Assembly (NCBI GenBank): GCA_025457915.1
Contig: JALOTL010000004.1
Location: 62,001 to 126,000 of the forward strand
Reading direction: 5' to 3'
Length of the DNA stretch: 64,000 nt
Source: Spirochaetota bacterium
Lineage (GTDB): Bacteria > Spirochaetota > UBA4802 > UBA5550
The position numbers and the translations under genes were made by a program. The notes beneath the pieces are model-generated. The model searched no databases, had not been told where the DNA came from, and saw only the letters and a list, made by a program, of their open reading frames with translations. How positions within the stretch are numbered: position 1 is the first letter of the stretch; the number at the start of each line of letters is the position of its first letter. Shown in pieces: positions 41,622 to 50,469 of the stretch.

Positions 41622-43473
41622 TTTTCTCCGAAAGATACAGATTTATTTTCTGCCCGGACCTGATTGCCTCGCCCTTCTCAGGTTTCTGCGAGCGGACTGA
41701 TCCCCCGCCGTAAACCGCGTATTCCAGATCGATACTCCTCTGCATTTCAGAAAGCAGCCTCATGCACTCAGGCAGCCTCATGTTTGTAAAATCCGGCATC
41801 GTATTCCCGTCGAATGCCGCCCCCTGCCGGAAGCGCTTGAGTCCATAAGGCCCGGAAGGCCTTTTTTTCTTGCCTGTATACGGAAGAACCTTCTCCATCA
41901 CGGATTTGAAAACAGGACACGCCGCCTCGCCCCCAGACAGCCTGTCGGCAGGATCGTCTATCACGACGAGCATGCAGAGCTCCGGATCCGAATAGGGCCC
42001 TATGCCCACGAAGGATGAAATGACCCTGTCCGTATATGATTTGCCCCTGGCCGAAAAAATCTGGGAGGTCCCGGTTTTCCCGGCGAATTCATACAGCGTT
42101 GAATACGCCCTTGTTCCAGTACCGTTGTCGACTACGCCCTTCATGAACTTAAGAAGAGTTTTCGCGACAGTTCCTGACACCACCCTCCTGCCCTCCCTCT
42201 TCCTGTAATCCTTGAACAGCGTACCGTCAGGGTTTTCGACGGACTTTACAACAGAGGGGATTATATATATCCCGCCGTTGGCAATAGCCGAAAAGGCCGA
42301 AGCCAGCTGGATTGAAGTCACCGATATCTCGTGACCTATTGTCAGTGAATGCTTTGAAAGCCCGGACCATTTCTCCACCGGGCGGAGTATGCCTTCGCTC
42401 TCGCCGGGGAGACCGATGCCGGTTTCACTCCCGAACCCGAACTTTTTCAGGGTGTCGTAAAGATCCTTTTTCGTCACGCTTTTCGACGCCTTGATCATTC
42501 CGACGTTGCAGGAATGCCTTATGATGTCCTGAAGAGTAAGGGTGCCGTGCACCCCCGTGCACCTTATCTCCGTATCTGCGATTTCAATCTTTCCCTCGCA
42601 GGTATACTTTTTATCAAGCACGCCTGGATTTTTTTCGAGGATTGAGGCCAGGGCTATTATTTTCAGGGTAGAGCCCGGTTCGAAGGAGTCGATGACGCTG
42701 AAGTTTTTTCTCGCGGTGTCGTCGTAATCGAAGTAATAATTGGGATTGAATCCGGGATACTTGGCCAGGGCGAGGATCTCGCCGCTCTTCACCGACATGA
42801 CCAGTACGATCCCCTGCTTGGCCCTGTGCCGGGCGACGGCCTTTTCAATTTCCTTCTCCGAGATATACTGTATGAACCTGTCGATGGAGAGCACGATGTT
42901 CTTCCCGGATGTATTTCCAGGATCGATTTCCTCAGGGAGAAACGCCGATGTTTTACCGGACAGGACCCGGTTGTAGCCGAATTCAATGCCCTCCAGTCCG
43001 ACATTGTCAACTCCCACGAACCCGACCAGGTTTGACGCCAGACCGTCGTTCGGATACGCGCGCTTGAATTCCCTGCGAAGGTACAGGCCCTTCATTCCCA
43101 GCCTCCTTATCTCTGCCGCCTTATCGTCATCCAGTTTTCTCTTGATCCATACGAAGCTTTTTTTTGACGATAGACGTTTTTTTATATCCCGGGCGGGAAC
43201 ATTTATTATGCGGGACAGCGATTCCGCAGTGGCCGACGGGTTGACGATTTCGGACGGATTGGCATAAAGCGAATTCAATTCAATGCTGATTGCCATGACG
43301 TATCCGTTTACGTCCTTGATTTTTCCCCTTCTGAGTCCGCTGCCGTCTTTATCTTCCACGGCAACCCTGTCGGAAAAATGCAGCGAGAAAAGCCTGAGGA
43401 CGTATATCAGCGCGACGAAAGACAGGAGCGCGCAGCTGATGAAAATCCTGATCCTGAATACCCTCTGGTTCAT
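41605..43473 (-). CDS. Penicillin-binding protein transpeptidase with PASTA domain (FtsI/SpoVD-like)
   Basis: 622-residue class B penicillin-binding protein. It has an N-terminal anchor (residues 7-29) and a dimerisation domain beginning RRGKIKDVNGYVMA. In the transpeptidase domain, SxxK is S268-K271 (EPGSTLKI), SxN is S321-N323 (HSCNVGM), and KTG is 466-468 (GKTGTSQ). A PASTA-type domain at the C-terminus (MPDFTNMRLPECMRLL to GQKINLYLSE) is not found in proteobacterial FtsI but is usual in Gram-positive and some spirochaete homologues. It cross-links septal peptidoglycan. The gene is outside a mur/fts cluster; the neighbour downstream is the DUF115 gene, which overlaps it. Confidence 0.93.
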   Translation of the reverse strand: MNQRVFRIRIFISCALLSFVALIYVLRLFSLHFSDRVAVEDKDGSGLRRGKIKDVNGYVMAISIELNSLYANPSEIVNPSATAESLSRIINVPARDIKKRLSSKKSFVWIKRKLDDDKAAEIRRLGMKGLYLRREFKRAYPNDGLASNLVGFVGVDNVGLEGIEFGYNRVLSGKTSAFLPEEIDPGNTSGKNIVLSIDRFIQYISEKEIEKAVARHRAKQGIVLVMSVKSGEILALAKYPGFNPNYYFDYDDTARKNFSVIDSFEPGSTLKIIALASILEKNPGVLDKKYTCEGKIEIADTEIRCTGVHGTLTLQDIIRHSCNVGMIKASKSVTKKDLYDTLKKFGFGSETGIGLPGESEGILRPVEKWSGLSKHSLTIGHEISVTSIQLASAFSAIANGGIYIIPSVVKSVENPDGTLFKDYRKREGRRVVSGTVAKTLLKFMKGVVDNGTGTRAYSTLYEFAGKTGTSQIFSARGKSYTDRVISSFVGIGPYSDPELCMLVVIDDPADRLSGGEAACPVFKSVMEKVLPYTGKKKRPSGPYGLKRFRQGAAFDGNTMPDFTNMRLPECMRLLSEMQRSIDLEYAVYGGGSVRSQKPEKGEAIRSGQKINLYLSEKNDGRE

Positions 43474-43766
43474 GGGGTCCAGCCGAAGAACAACGGGGGG
43501 GTTGCCGATAAAACGGGGAAATGATATCTTTTAAGAATTTTTTTTTGAGGGATCATGTTGATTCCGGTGCGCAGTCGGCGCAACGACCTTTCTGCAAGTT
43601 TTATTACATCCTCACAGGCCGAAGGATTATGATTATCGATTGAAAGGAATGCAATATCACGCTCTGCAATGGATAACGCACATGCCATGCAGAAAGGAGC
43701 CCCATCGCGGACAGGGTTTGCTTTTTCAGACAGACTCAGCAATCAAATTGTCTAGCTAATAAGATA

Positions 43767-44861
43767 TTATTTTATAAGACCGAGCCTCGAAAAATCAAGC
43801 TGGAACAGCTGCCTCGTGTTCCAGTACAATATGAAAGCCTTGCCCTTTATTCTTTCCAGCTCAAGATAACCGAAATACCTGCTGTCCTGGGAATTCTCCC
43901 TGTTGTCGCCCAGGACAATGACTTTCCCGGCCGGCACGACACCCTCTATTTCATTGCTCTTTCTGATACCGAAATTATAATAGCTGGTTATTCCCTTGAC
44001 ATAGGGCTCTTCCTGCCTCTTCCCGTTTATGTAAACAGCGCCCTCCTTGATCTCGAACCTGTCTCCCGGGACGGCAATACAACGCTTAATATAGTCCTTA
44101 TCCTGCTCGTGGGGCGGCCTGAATATCACAATATCCCCCTTCTGGATCTTTCTGATCCCCATAAAGGAAAGATGTACCGGCTTTTTCATGAATATCATCT
44201 TGGGAATTATCGGACCGTAAGTGATCTTCTCAACGAATAGATGATCACCGACCCTCAGGGTATCCTCCATTGATCCCGTGGGGATGAAATATGCCTGCAC
44301 TATGTACTGTATTATGTGCACTGCCAGGACAAGGGCAACGGTTATAGCGTCGATGAATTCCCATATCCTGCGGTAAATCGAAGTCCTCCTGGGAGCCATG
44401 TCTTCAAAAATAGATATAAGGGCCGATCTGTCCTGTTCTTCCAGCAGCAGCAGGGGAAAAGAGGTCTTTATCTCTTTTTGCCTTATCAGTAGATTGCCGA
44501 GAAAATTGACTTCGAGATAAGTAATTTTTTCAGACGGAACGCTTATGCTGACGTTATCGGATATTATTTCAACAGCTGACGGCGAGACCTTAATCCTGCC
44601 GTTTTTATAGGATCTGTACTTGATTATGCTGTTAACGATCCTTATCGCCAGCAGAGAAGTGGCCATTCCGCCTATGAAGTATATGGGAATGAACGGCGTC
44701 CTGACGAAAGGTATTGCGACAGCCAGGAATATTGTGGAATAGATAAAGAGGATGAAGTAAAGCCCGTTCCTCAAGAAATATCTCGCCGCGGCGGAGCCCC
44801 GCACCATGTTGAATTCGGCCCCTTCTATCTTTGTCTTATCGAATCTAAGAAACTGGATCAT
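43767..44861 (-). CDS. lepB: Signal peptidase I with N-terminal two-helix plus PH-like extension
   Basis: 364 residues. The C-terminal half is a complete S26 signal peptidase. Nucleophile S197 is in PTGSMEDTL, general base K259 is in DYIKRCIAVPGD, and the C-terminal box GDNRENSQDSRYFG is present. Its own anchor is at about 170-192. Unusually, the first ~165 residues are extra. Two membrane segments (about 31-52 and 55-75) are followed by a ~80-residue segment with PH-like (bPH2) beta-strand character (KNGRIKVSPSAVEIISDNVSISVPS, then KITYLEVNF). LepB proteins usually start at the anchor. It cleaves signal peptides of exported proteins. It is divergent from the XPB-like gene and is 293 bp upstream of the PBP gene, with no coding sequence accepted between them. 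Confidence 0.9.
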   Translation of the reverse strand: MIQFLRFDKTKIEGAEFNMVRGSAAARYFLRNGLYFILFIYSTIFLAVAIPFVRTPFIPIYFIGGMATSLLAIRIVNSIIKYRSYKNGRIKVSPSAVEIISDNVSISVPSEKITYLEVNFLGNLLIRQKEIKTSFPLLLLEEQDRSALISIFEDMAPRRTSIYRRIWEFIDAITVALVLAVHIIQYIVQAYFIPTGSMEDTLRVGDHLFVEKITYGPIIPKMIFMKKPVHLSFMGIRKIQKGDIVIFRPPHEQDKDYIKRCIAVPGDRFEIKEGAVYINGKRQEEPYVKGITSYYNFGIRKSNEIEGVVPAGKVIVLGDNRENSQDSRYFGYLELERIKGKAFILYWNTRQLFQLDFSRLGLIK

Positions 44862-44943
44862 CAGCTAACCCCTAACTTACAAGGAAAAATTAATGAGTAT
44901 TATGCAAAATATTACCCGGCAAGTATAATTTTTACAAAACTTA

Positions 44944-44972
44944 TTGCAGAAAATAATGCGACTATTTATAAT
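44944..44972 (+). promoter_or_regulatory. Putative sigma-70 promoter with perfect -10
   Basis: TTGCAG (44944-44949), 17 bp, then TATAAT (44967-44972). Transcription would begin near 44979, which argues against the earlier in-frame starts and for translation from ATG 45004. Confidence 0.6.
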
Positions 44973-45003
44973 AGTCAAACACAGGTGTCCACAACTTTTT
45001 TGT

Positions 45004-46863
45004 ATGAAAGATTTATCTGAAGCCATTAGCAAACTGCAACCCCCGGAAGCCAAAGAGCTGTCCGAAAAGCTGAAAGCCAAGGGAACCTCGCAGAAGGATA
45101 TCACGACGGAAATGCTTACCGTGACAGGTATGCACAGACTGCTGTCGTCCCTCTCAAGGGATGAATTCAGGGTCCTGCAGGTAGTGTACGGCGGCGGCAA
45201 CGGTAAAACGTTAGGCGAGATAGAAAAGGAGCTGAAAATCGGGGTTCCCGCGATAGCCGCCATTTCCAAGAACCTGTCAAAGCATTCCATGGTATTCGCC
45301 ATAAAAAACAGGCAGCTCCTCAACAACAAGATGGATAAAATCTATGCCATCACCGAGCTTACAGGCATGATAAACTTCGTCGGACAGGAAACCATCGCCT
45401 CCCGAATCAAGAGGCTGACCCACCTGATCCCGGAAAGGATGCCCGGCCTCCAAACGAAGCCGGCAGCCAGGAACAAAAAAACCGATATCCTCGCACAGAT
45501 CCTTACTTCGGGCTGCATTCTGTCGCTCTCCGAGCTCGAGACCCATTTCACCAGGGAGGACCTGGATAAAAACCTGCCCCAGATGTCGGAGAACGGACTC
45601 ATCAACCTGTATCACTGTTATGACCCGGTATACGCCTGCTACCTGACGATCGGCGAGGGAATAGATTCCGAGAGCCTCGGGAACGCGATTAATGGACATC
45701 CCGCGACAGGCATCAACGTTCACAACAGGTTCTTCATGCTGCTGTGCCTTCTTTACGCATACGACACGATTTCGACCTACGGGCTCTTTTTGACGAAGCA
45801 GTTCGAATTCAGGAAAATCGATAAAAGAAAAATCGAAGAGTCCATGACCAGGATATTCGACTCCGTAGGATCCGAGGTAAGCCCGGAGACCACGGCCCAG
45901 CTGGCGCTTTACGTTCTCAACAGGATGAACTGCCTCAGGCTGAACAAGGATGTCGCGACCATTTCACTGCTGAAAATCGAGAAGGAACTGGACCAGCCGC
46001 CCAGGCTCCTTGTTAAGACACTGAAATCCCTGAACACGCAGAATCCCGACCAGAAACACTTCGATCCGCCCTTTGCGATACCTTCATTCGAGATGATTCA
46101 CTCCATGATCAAAATCCTGTCAAAAACTGGACCAACACACCAGGACTTTCTGAAAATGATGGTTGTGACCGAATTGATTTCCTTCAATGAAAACAAGCAG
46201 ATAGAAGCGGCGATCAACCACAGCAGGTCCGAGACCTCGAAATACCGGGAAGCGATAAATCTACTCTGCATGATGGGGATTATAGAAATAAAAAACGGCC
46301 TTACGGTGCTGTCGGATATAGGACTCGAAATTTCCTCATTCATACTCAGGGCCCATTATGAAACCGCGGAGCCCGAGTCAAAAAAAAGCATATACATCAA
46401 CCCGGACTTCACCCTGATAATCCCGGTAAACGAGGTCAGCTCTTCCGACCTCTACAACCTCCTGACGCACACCGACATCATCAAGAACGATTTCGTCCTG
46501 CACGCTCTGATAAGCAAGGCATCCATCGTGAAGGCCAGGAAGAGGGGCATGTCCTTTAAAAAATTCCTGGATACGCTGAAGGATCATTCCAAGAACGAGC
46601 TTCCGCAGAATCTGAGTTTCCTTTTGACTGAATGGTCGAACCAGACCATCAACATGGACATATCCTATTCAATCCTGCTGAAAACCAGTCATCCCGCCTT
46701 TCTCGACGAGATATCCTACGGGAAAATGAAAAATTCCATTGTAGAAAGGATATCGGAACACTATGCCATAATAAAAAAGGAGCATATTGACGAGATCGTG
46801 AAGGCCGCCCGCAAAAAGGACGCGGTCATCTCGCTTTTCACGAGCTTTGAATCAGAAGATTGA
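45004..46863 (+). CDS. Large protein resembling the XPB/Ssl2 helicase-associated domain, no helicase motifs
   Basis: 619 residues from the ATG at 45004, chosen because a promoter with TATAAT lies upstream of it and downstream of earlier possible starts; no good ribosome site is visible. There are no Walker motifs. The N-terminal half has winged-helix-like segments (for example DEFRVLQVVYGGGNGKTLGE, then IEKELKIGVPAIAAISKNL). The C-terminal part, SIYINPDFTLIIPVNEVSS, then HALISKASIVKARKRGMSFK, then LPQNLSFLLTEWSNQ, follows the pattern of the helicase-associated XPB/Ssl2 N-terminal domain. In bacteria this domain is often encoded beside an XPB helicase; none is in this window. The role, perhaps in DNA repair or transcription, is an inference. 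Confidence 0.62.
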   Translation: MKDLSEAISKLQPPEAKELSEKLKAKGTSQKDITTEMLTVTGMHRLLSSLSRDEFRVLQVVYGGGNGKTLGEIEKELKIGVPAIAAISKNLSKHSMVFAIKNRQLLNNKMDKIYAITELTGMINFVGQETIASRIKRLTHLIPERMPGLQTKPAARNKKTDILAQILTSGCILSLSELETHFTREDLDKNLPQMSENGLINLYHCYDPVYACYLTIGEGIDSESLGNAINGHPATGINVHNRFFMLLCLLYAYDTISTYGLFLTKQFEFRKIDKRKIEESMTRIFDSVGSEVSPETTAQLALYVLNRMNCLRLNKDVATISLLKIEKELDQPPRLLVKTLKSLNTQNPDQKHFDPPFAIPSFEMIHSMIKILSKTGPTHQDFLKMMVVTELISFNENKQIEAAINHSRSETSKYREAINLLCMMGIIEIKNGLTVLSDIGLEISSFILRAHYETAEPESKKSIYINPDFTLIIPVNEVSSSDLYNLLTHTDIIKNDFVLHALISKASIVKARKRGMSFKKFLDTLKDHSKNELPQNLSFLLTEWSNQTINMDISYSILLKTSHPAFLDEISYGKMKNSIVERISEHYAIIKKEHIDEIVKAARKKDAVISLFTSFESED

Positions 46864-46892
46864 TTGATAATTGACTGGAGACTGATCTCGGA

Positions 46893-47165
46893 TCAATCCT
46901 TGGTGACAATGATCTGTTTTGAGTGTTTCCAATTGAGAAATTCCTGGAGAGCCTTTATTATCCCCTCCTGCACGAAAAACAGTTTGTTATTAAGCTTTAC
47001 CAGGGCCCCCTTGTAATGGGTATATTTAAACTGGTGGTCGATCCATCCGATGAGCTCGACCTTGTTCCAGTTCGTGGTGGATTTAAGCAACGGAAGCTTT
47101 CTTAAATGCAGTTCCCTTATCTTTCCGTCCCTCACGGATTCAGCAAGAATGCTCTCCCACTCCAT
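46893..47165 (-). CDS. Small protein of unknown function
   Basis: 90 residues, cytoplasmic, with no signal or membrane segment. Aromatic residues and beta-strand-like stretches (VELIGWIDHQFKYTHYKGALVKL, then NKLFFVQEGIIKALQEFLNWK) hint at a small folded domain. AGG arginine codons match the rest of the window, and AGGGAG lies about 11 bp before the ATG. It converges on the XPB-like gene (29 bp apart) and is downstream of the receiver-like gene. No family recognised. Confidence 0.62.
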   Translation of the reverse strand: MEWESILAESVRDGKIRELHLRKLPLLKSTTNWNKVELIGWIDHQFKYTHYKGALVKLNNKLFFVQEGIIKALQEFLNWKHSKQIIVTKD

Positions 47166-47209
47166 AACCCAATGACTCCCTGAAATTAAATAAATAAACT
47201 ACTCAAACG

Positions 47210-47234
47210 GACACGGCAATATTGAAGCCGTGTC
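47210..47234 (-). terminator. Hairpin after the receiver-like gene
   Basis: A perfect 8-bp stem (GACACGGC / GCCGTGTC) with a 9-nt loop, 28 bp past the stop on the minus strand. The following sequence is only moderately T-rich, so termination is uncertain. Confidence 0.45.
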
Positions 47235-47261
47235 AAATGATGATACCCGAAAAATGAAAGG

Positions 47262-48161
47262 TCAAACCTTTTCATGCTTTGACAGCCTGCTTTTAAGGGC
47301 GCCGACTTCAGCAAGCAGCCTCTCGATTTCATCGGAAAGGCTCCTGTTCATTTTCTTTTCCTTTTCTATTATCTCCTTCATCTCAACGGCCTCGTTTCTG
47401 CCGAGCTCCTCAATGTTGTCCTTGGCATCTATGGTCCTTTTTGCTTCCCTGAGCTCCTGCGAGGAAAAATTGATTACCGATTCCTGGGCCTCGATGATAC
47501 TTTTAGCTTCCATCAGCTCCCTTCTCCTGAGGTCTCCGAGCATCTCCTCGGCATTGATCCTCTGCCGCATATCAAACAGATCGCTCCGCCGCAGAATGGC
47601 AAGGCCCTTTATCTGGCTGTTGAGCTTCGTCTGTTCCCTCATCAGGTTTTTTTCGAATTTAACGATTTTCTCGAAGGTCACCTTTTCATTTTTGGATTTA
47701 AAAATTTCATTTCTGTTTATGTCAAGAAGGCCCTCGAACGCCTCGAGCCTTATTTCGGCCTCCTTGGAAATGTATTTCATAATCTCCCTGTATCTTTCAA
47801 CAATTATGGTTTTTTCAATCAGGAGGAGGAACTCCCTCTTGCAGACGGGCCTGCATATGAATTCAAGGTGGAACGAGTTGAATGACAGCTTGAGCGCCTC
47901 CCTCATGCTCTTCTTGCTGAGTATGATGAACTTGGGGTTGCTCTGAATTTTAAAATTCGAAGAAATCGATTCCAGAAGTTTTTTTATATCAGTTTTCTGC
48001 AGATCGAATATGAACAAATTTATATCGTCGCCGCTTATGTTGGCGTTCTTCAAATTAAATCCGTTCGGGTTTGCAATCCTGATTCCAAGAGTCCTGATGG
48101 AATCCCTGAGTTTTACACCCTCTTCGTTGTCTGTTAAATACCAGAGCGTCACAGCTTCCAT
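47262..48161 (-). CDS. Receiver-like domain fused to a long coiled coil
   Basis: 299 residues from the ATG at 48161; a start 21 codons upstream would add a hydrophobic lysine-poor leader and seems less likely. Residues 1-120 follow a response-regulator fold: WYLTDNEEGVKLRDSIRTLGI, NLFIFDLQ at the position of the phospho-acceptor strand, FIILSKKSMREAL, and FICRPVCKREFLLLIE, where a Lys or Arg-Pro pair normally ends strand 5. The aspartate in IFDLQ could be the phospho-acceptor, but the acidic pocket at strand 1 (DNEE) is slightly altered. About residues 120-299 are a continuous coiled coil. No DNA-binding or output domain follows. A scaffold or signalling-adaptor role is inferred. Confidence 0.62.
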   Translation of the reverse strand: MEAVTLWYLTDNEEGVKLRDSIRTLGIRIANPNGFNLKNANISGDDINLFIFDLQKTDIKKLLESISSNFKIQSNPKFIILSKKSMREALKLSFNSFHLEFICRPVCKREFLLLIEKTIIVERYREIMKYISKEAEIRLEAFEGLLDINRNEIFKSKNEKVTFEKIVKFEKNLMREQTKLNSQIKGLAILRRSDLFDMRQRINAEEMLGDLRRRELMEAKSIIEAQESVINFSSQELREAKRTIDAKDNIEELGRNEAVEMKEIIEKEKKMNRSLSDEIERLLAEVGALKSRLSKHEKV

Positions 48162-48552
48162 ATCAATATCCAGAATATTATTCTTCCATTTATACAAAAA
48201 CAACAAGTAAAAAAAAACAACCATTTTTTATTTGCACAGACAAAACAAGCCGTATTTTTCCAAAAGCCGGATCGGCGGAATGCGGCGATTAAGGCGGGCG
48301 AATGACTGCAATGCGCATGAATTTCAATCTCAACCCGTAAAAGAATAATCTGTTTCAGATCGGAAAAAGTTTCGATGGACGTATTAAAAAAAACAGGGCG
48401 CACGGATTCCAACCCGGATGAAAATCCCCGAAAAAAATTCATTACAAAAAATCAGGGGTAACGCTTCGAGGGTGAAAAATATTGAGGATGAACCAATCAG
48501 CATAGAAAGGCCCGGCGGAGCGTTTAAAAAATAAACGGCGGGATTCAGCCGT
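48162..48552. other. Intergenic region
   Basis: 391 bp between two minus-strand genes. It contains the terminator of the upstream small gene at its right end (48524-48553). No gene was accepted: the possible reading frames are short, lack ribosome sites and have arginine codons unlike those of nearby genes. Confidence 0.5.
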
Positions 48553-48553
48553 T
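48524..48553 (-). terminator. Terminator overlapping the stop of the 48553-48819 gene
   Basis: AACGGC (48534-48539) pairs with GCCGTT (48548-48553). On the minus strand the stem is followed by TTTATTTTTT. The hairpin begins at the last codon of the small gene. Confidence 0.72.
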
Positions 48554-48819
48554 CATTTGATCACCATATCGATCCCGCCCTTCTTGTCCCTTGTCAGGAC
48601 CACCTCGGAAGCGACTTCACCCGAAAGCCTCGGATCCGAGGACCTTAATTTTTTAAAATCGCTTTTTTCAAGGAAATCCCGGAGAAGGTCGATTTTTTCC
48701 TCGAGAACACCTTCAACATCATCTGTGGTAAAATAATCGTCCATCAGGCGGGTGTAAACTTTTTTCGCCACTGTTTCAATGCAGTGGTTTTCAACATGAA
48801 GATTGAGTTTGACGGGCAT
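48553..48819 (-). CDS. Small acidic cytoplasmic protein of unknown function
   Basis: 88 residues with no signal or membrane segment. The central part is helical and acidic (RLMDDYFTTDDVEGVLEEKIDLLRDFLEK), and the end is strand-like (EVASEVVLTRDKKGGIDMVIK). CGGAG lies 10 bp before the ATG and a terminator follows the stop, supporting a real monocistronic gene. No family recognised. Confidence 0.6.
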   Translation of the reverse strand: MPVKLNLHVENHCIETVAKKVYTRLMDDYFTTDDVEGVLEEKIDLLRDFLEKSDFKKLRSSDPRLSGEVASEVVLTRDKKGGIDMVIK

Positions 48820-49161
48820 CGGAAAACTCCGTTGAAAAATAATCTGTCCCTGTGATCCGGGGTATTACTTTACAGTCCGGCGGATGCGGCCGCAAATCCA
48901 TTGTCACCGCCTCGCCGTAAAACCATCAAGCTATTTGGACAATATCCACCGGATTGATTTTTTTACAACAATTTAACTGAAAAAAAATCACCCTCGAGAA
49001 ACCGCACCGGATGAAAAATCCGGCCTTCGGCATGGCAGTCAATTACAAACCGGAACCCGCCACGAGTTCCATAAAAGCGCATGTATTTTTTTATAAAAAT
49101 AATTTCTTGCAAAAAAAAGGGCATTCTGTCACCTGTCCACCATCTTTTGACGGTGGTATAA
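48820..49161. other. Divergent intergenic region upstream of the transglycosylase gene
   Basis: 342 bp with no accepted gene. A small hairpin (CCACC 49137-49141 with GGTGG 49152-49156) sits just before the ATG at 49162 and could cover its ribosome site. No promoter consensus was identified. Confidence 0.45.
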
Positions 49162-50306
49162 ATGCGAAGAATCAGATTAATAGCCACAGCGGCCGTATTC
49201 TCGGCAATGCTTCTCGGATACAACAGCACGCTGTTTTCATGGGGACTCTTCAACCTGTTTTCCGATACAAGCTACACGGAATCAGGATTGAAAAAAGCGG
49301 AAAATTTCGATCCGGACAGGGACATACTCTACCTGCCGAAAATGGAAGGGAAAAGCATTTTCCAGTCGGCGAACGACCTTTCCATCTGCAGAAAAAAAGA
49401 CGTGCGGAAATACATTTACATTTATCTGACATCCGGAAGGGAATACCTGAAAAAATCCATCGAACGTTCCTACATTTACAGGGACATTATCGATGAGGAA
49501 TTCAGAAAAAACGAAATACCGCCCGAACTCTCCCTTCTGCCGCTTCTTGAAAGCGGGTTCAATCCGAACGCGGTTTCCAGAAGCAGGGCGATCGGCCTCT
49601 GGCAGTTCGTCAGCAACACATCAACGCCGCTCGGACTCAGGAGCGACAGGTGGGTCGAGGAGAGGAGGGACATTCAGAAATCGACGCAGGCGGCGATCAG
49701 GCACCTGAAAGGGCTTTACGGAACCCTCGGATCATGGGACCTGGTACTGGCCGCGTACAACGGGGGATACGGGCAGGTCAGCAGGGCAATGAAAAAAACA
49801 GGCGCAAAAAACATATGGGAGCTCATAGAGAGCGGCGTCCTTACCCGGCAGACCTCGGAATACGTACCCAGGTTCGTTGCCATGCTCATGATATACAAAA
49901 ACCAGCGCCTTTTCGGGATAAGCGATGAAATCACCATCCCGCGGATCGAAAACAGCGAATACGTCGTATTTGAATTTCCGGTAGATATTAAAAAGCTTTC
50001 ATGGGCATCCGGGGTGTCCATAGAAACAATTAAATCAATGAATCCCGAGCTTAACAGCGGCGCGACGCCGCCGTACAAAAACGAATACGTGCTCAGGATG
50101 CCTTCCCGGTCGGTAAAAGGAATCGAAGAAAAAATGGACCGGCTCAGGGCGGAAAACAAAAGGCAGACCATACACAGGGTAAAAAAAGGCGAATGCGTAG
50201 CATCTATCGCCAGGCAATATAAAAAAAAACTTCACTGATAATCAGGCGCAACAGGATCAAAAACCCGAACAGCCTTGCTCCGGGAATGATTCTCTACATC
50301 CCGTAA
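49162..50306 (+). CDS. MltD-like lytic transglycosylase with LysM domain interrupted by a frameshift
   Basis: The zero-frame product is 358 residues, ending at TGA 50236. It has a signal peptide, then a family-1 transglycosylase (SLT) domain with catalytic glutamate E130 in LLPLLESGFNPNA, AIGLWQF and LAAYNGGYGQVSRA. A LysM domain begins at TIHRVKKGECVASIARQY and stops after ~22 residues. A run of nine A at 50221-50229 precedes the break. In the -1 frame, translation continues as TSLIIRRNRIKNPNSLAPGM and ends after YIP at TAA 50304-50306, exactly the missing second half of a LysM domain. The whole product would be ~381 residues. Programmed -1 slippage, phase variation, a true mutation and a base-call error are all possible. 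Confidence 0.85.
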
Positions 50307-50469
50307 CCGGTATTTGATGAATAATGCAATTTATTATCTTGACTTTTAGACGGCCGATAAAAGAATTCTTTAATAAGACATTCCGGCATGAAGCCGGGCC
50401 GGTGCGCCGGAACCGGCGGGACAACAGCGATCGCGACACAAAAATGACCGGGCCAAAAAAGGAGGAGGC

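Noticed and set aside
43470-43742. 90-codon open frame between signal peptidase and PBP genes, ending in an ATGA overlap with the PBP start
   Set aside because: It has no ribosome site, a TTG start, and mixed arginine codons (CGC, CGT, CGA, AGA) unlike the AGG-rich genes here. It has no membrane segment, so it cannot be an FtsL. The overlap is probably chance.
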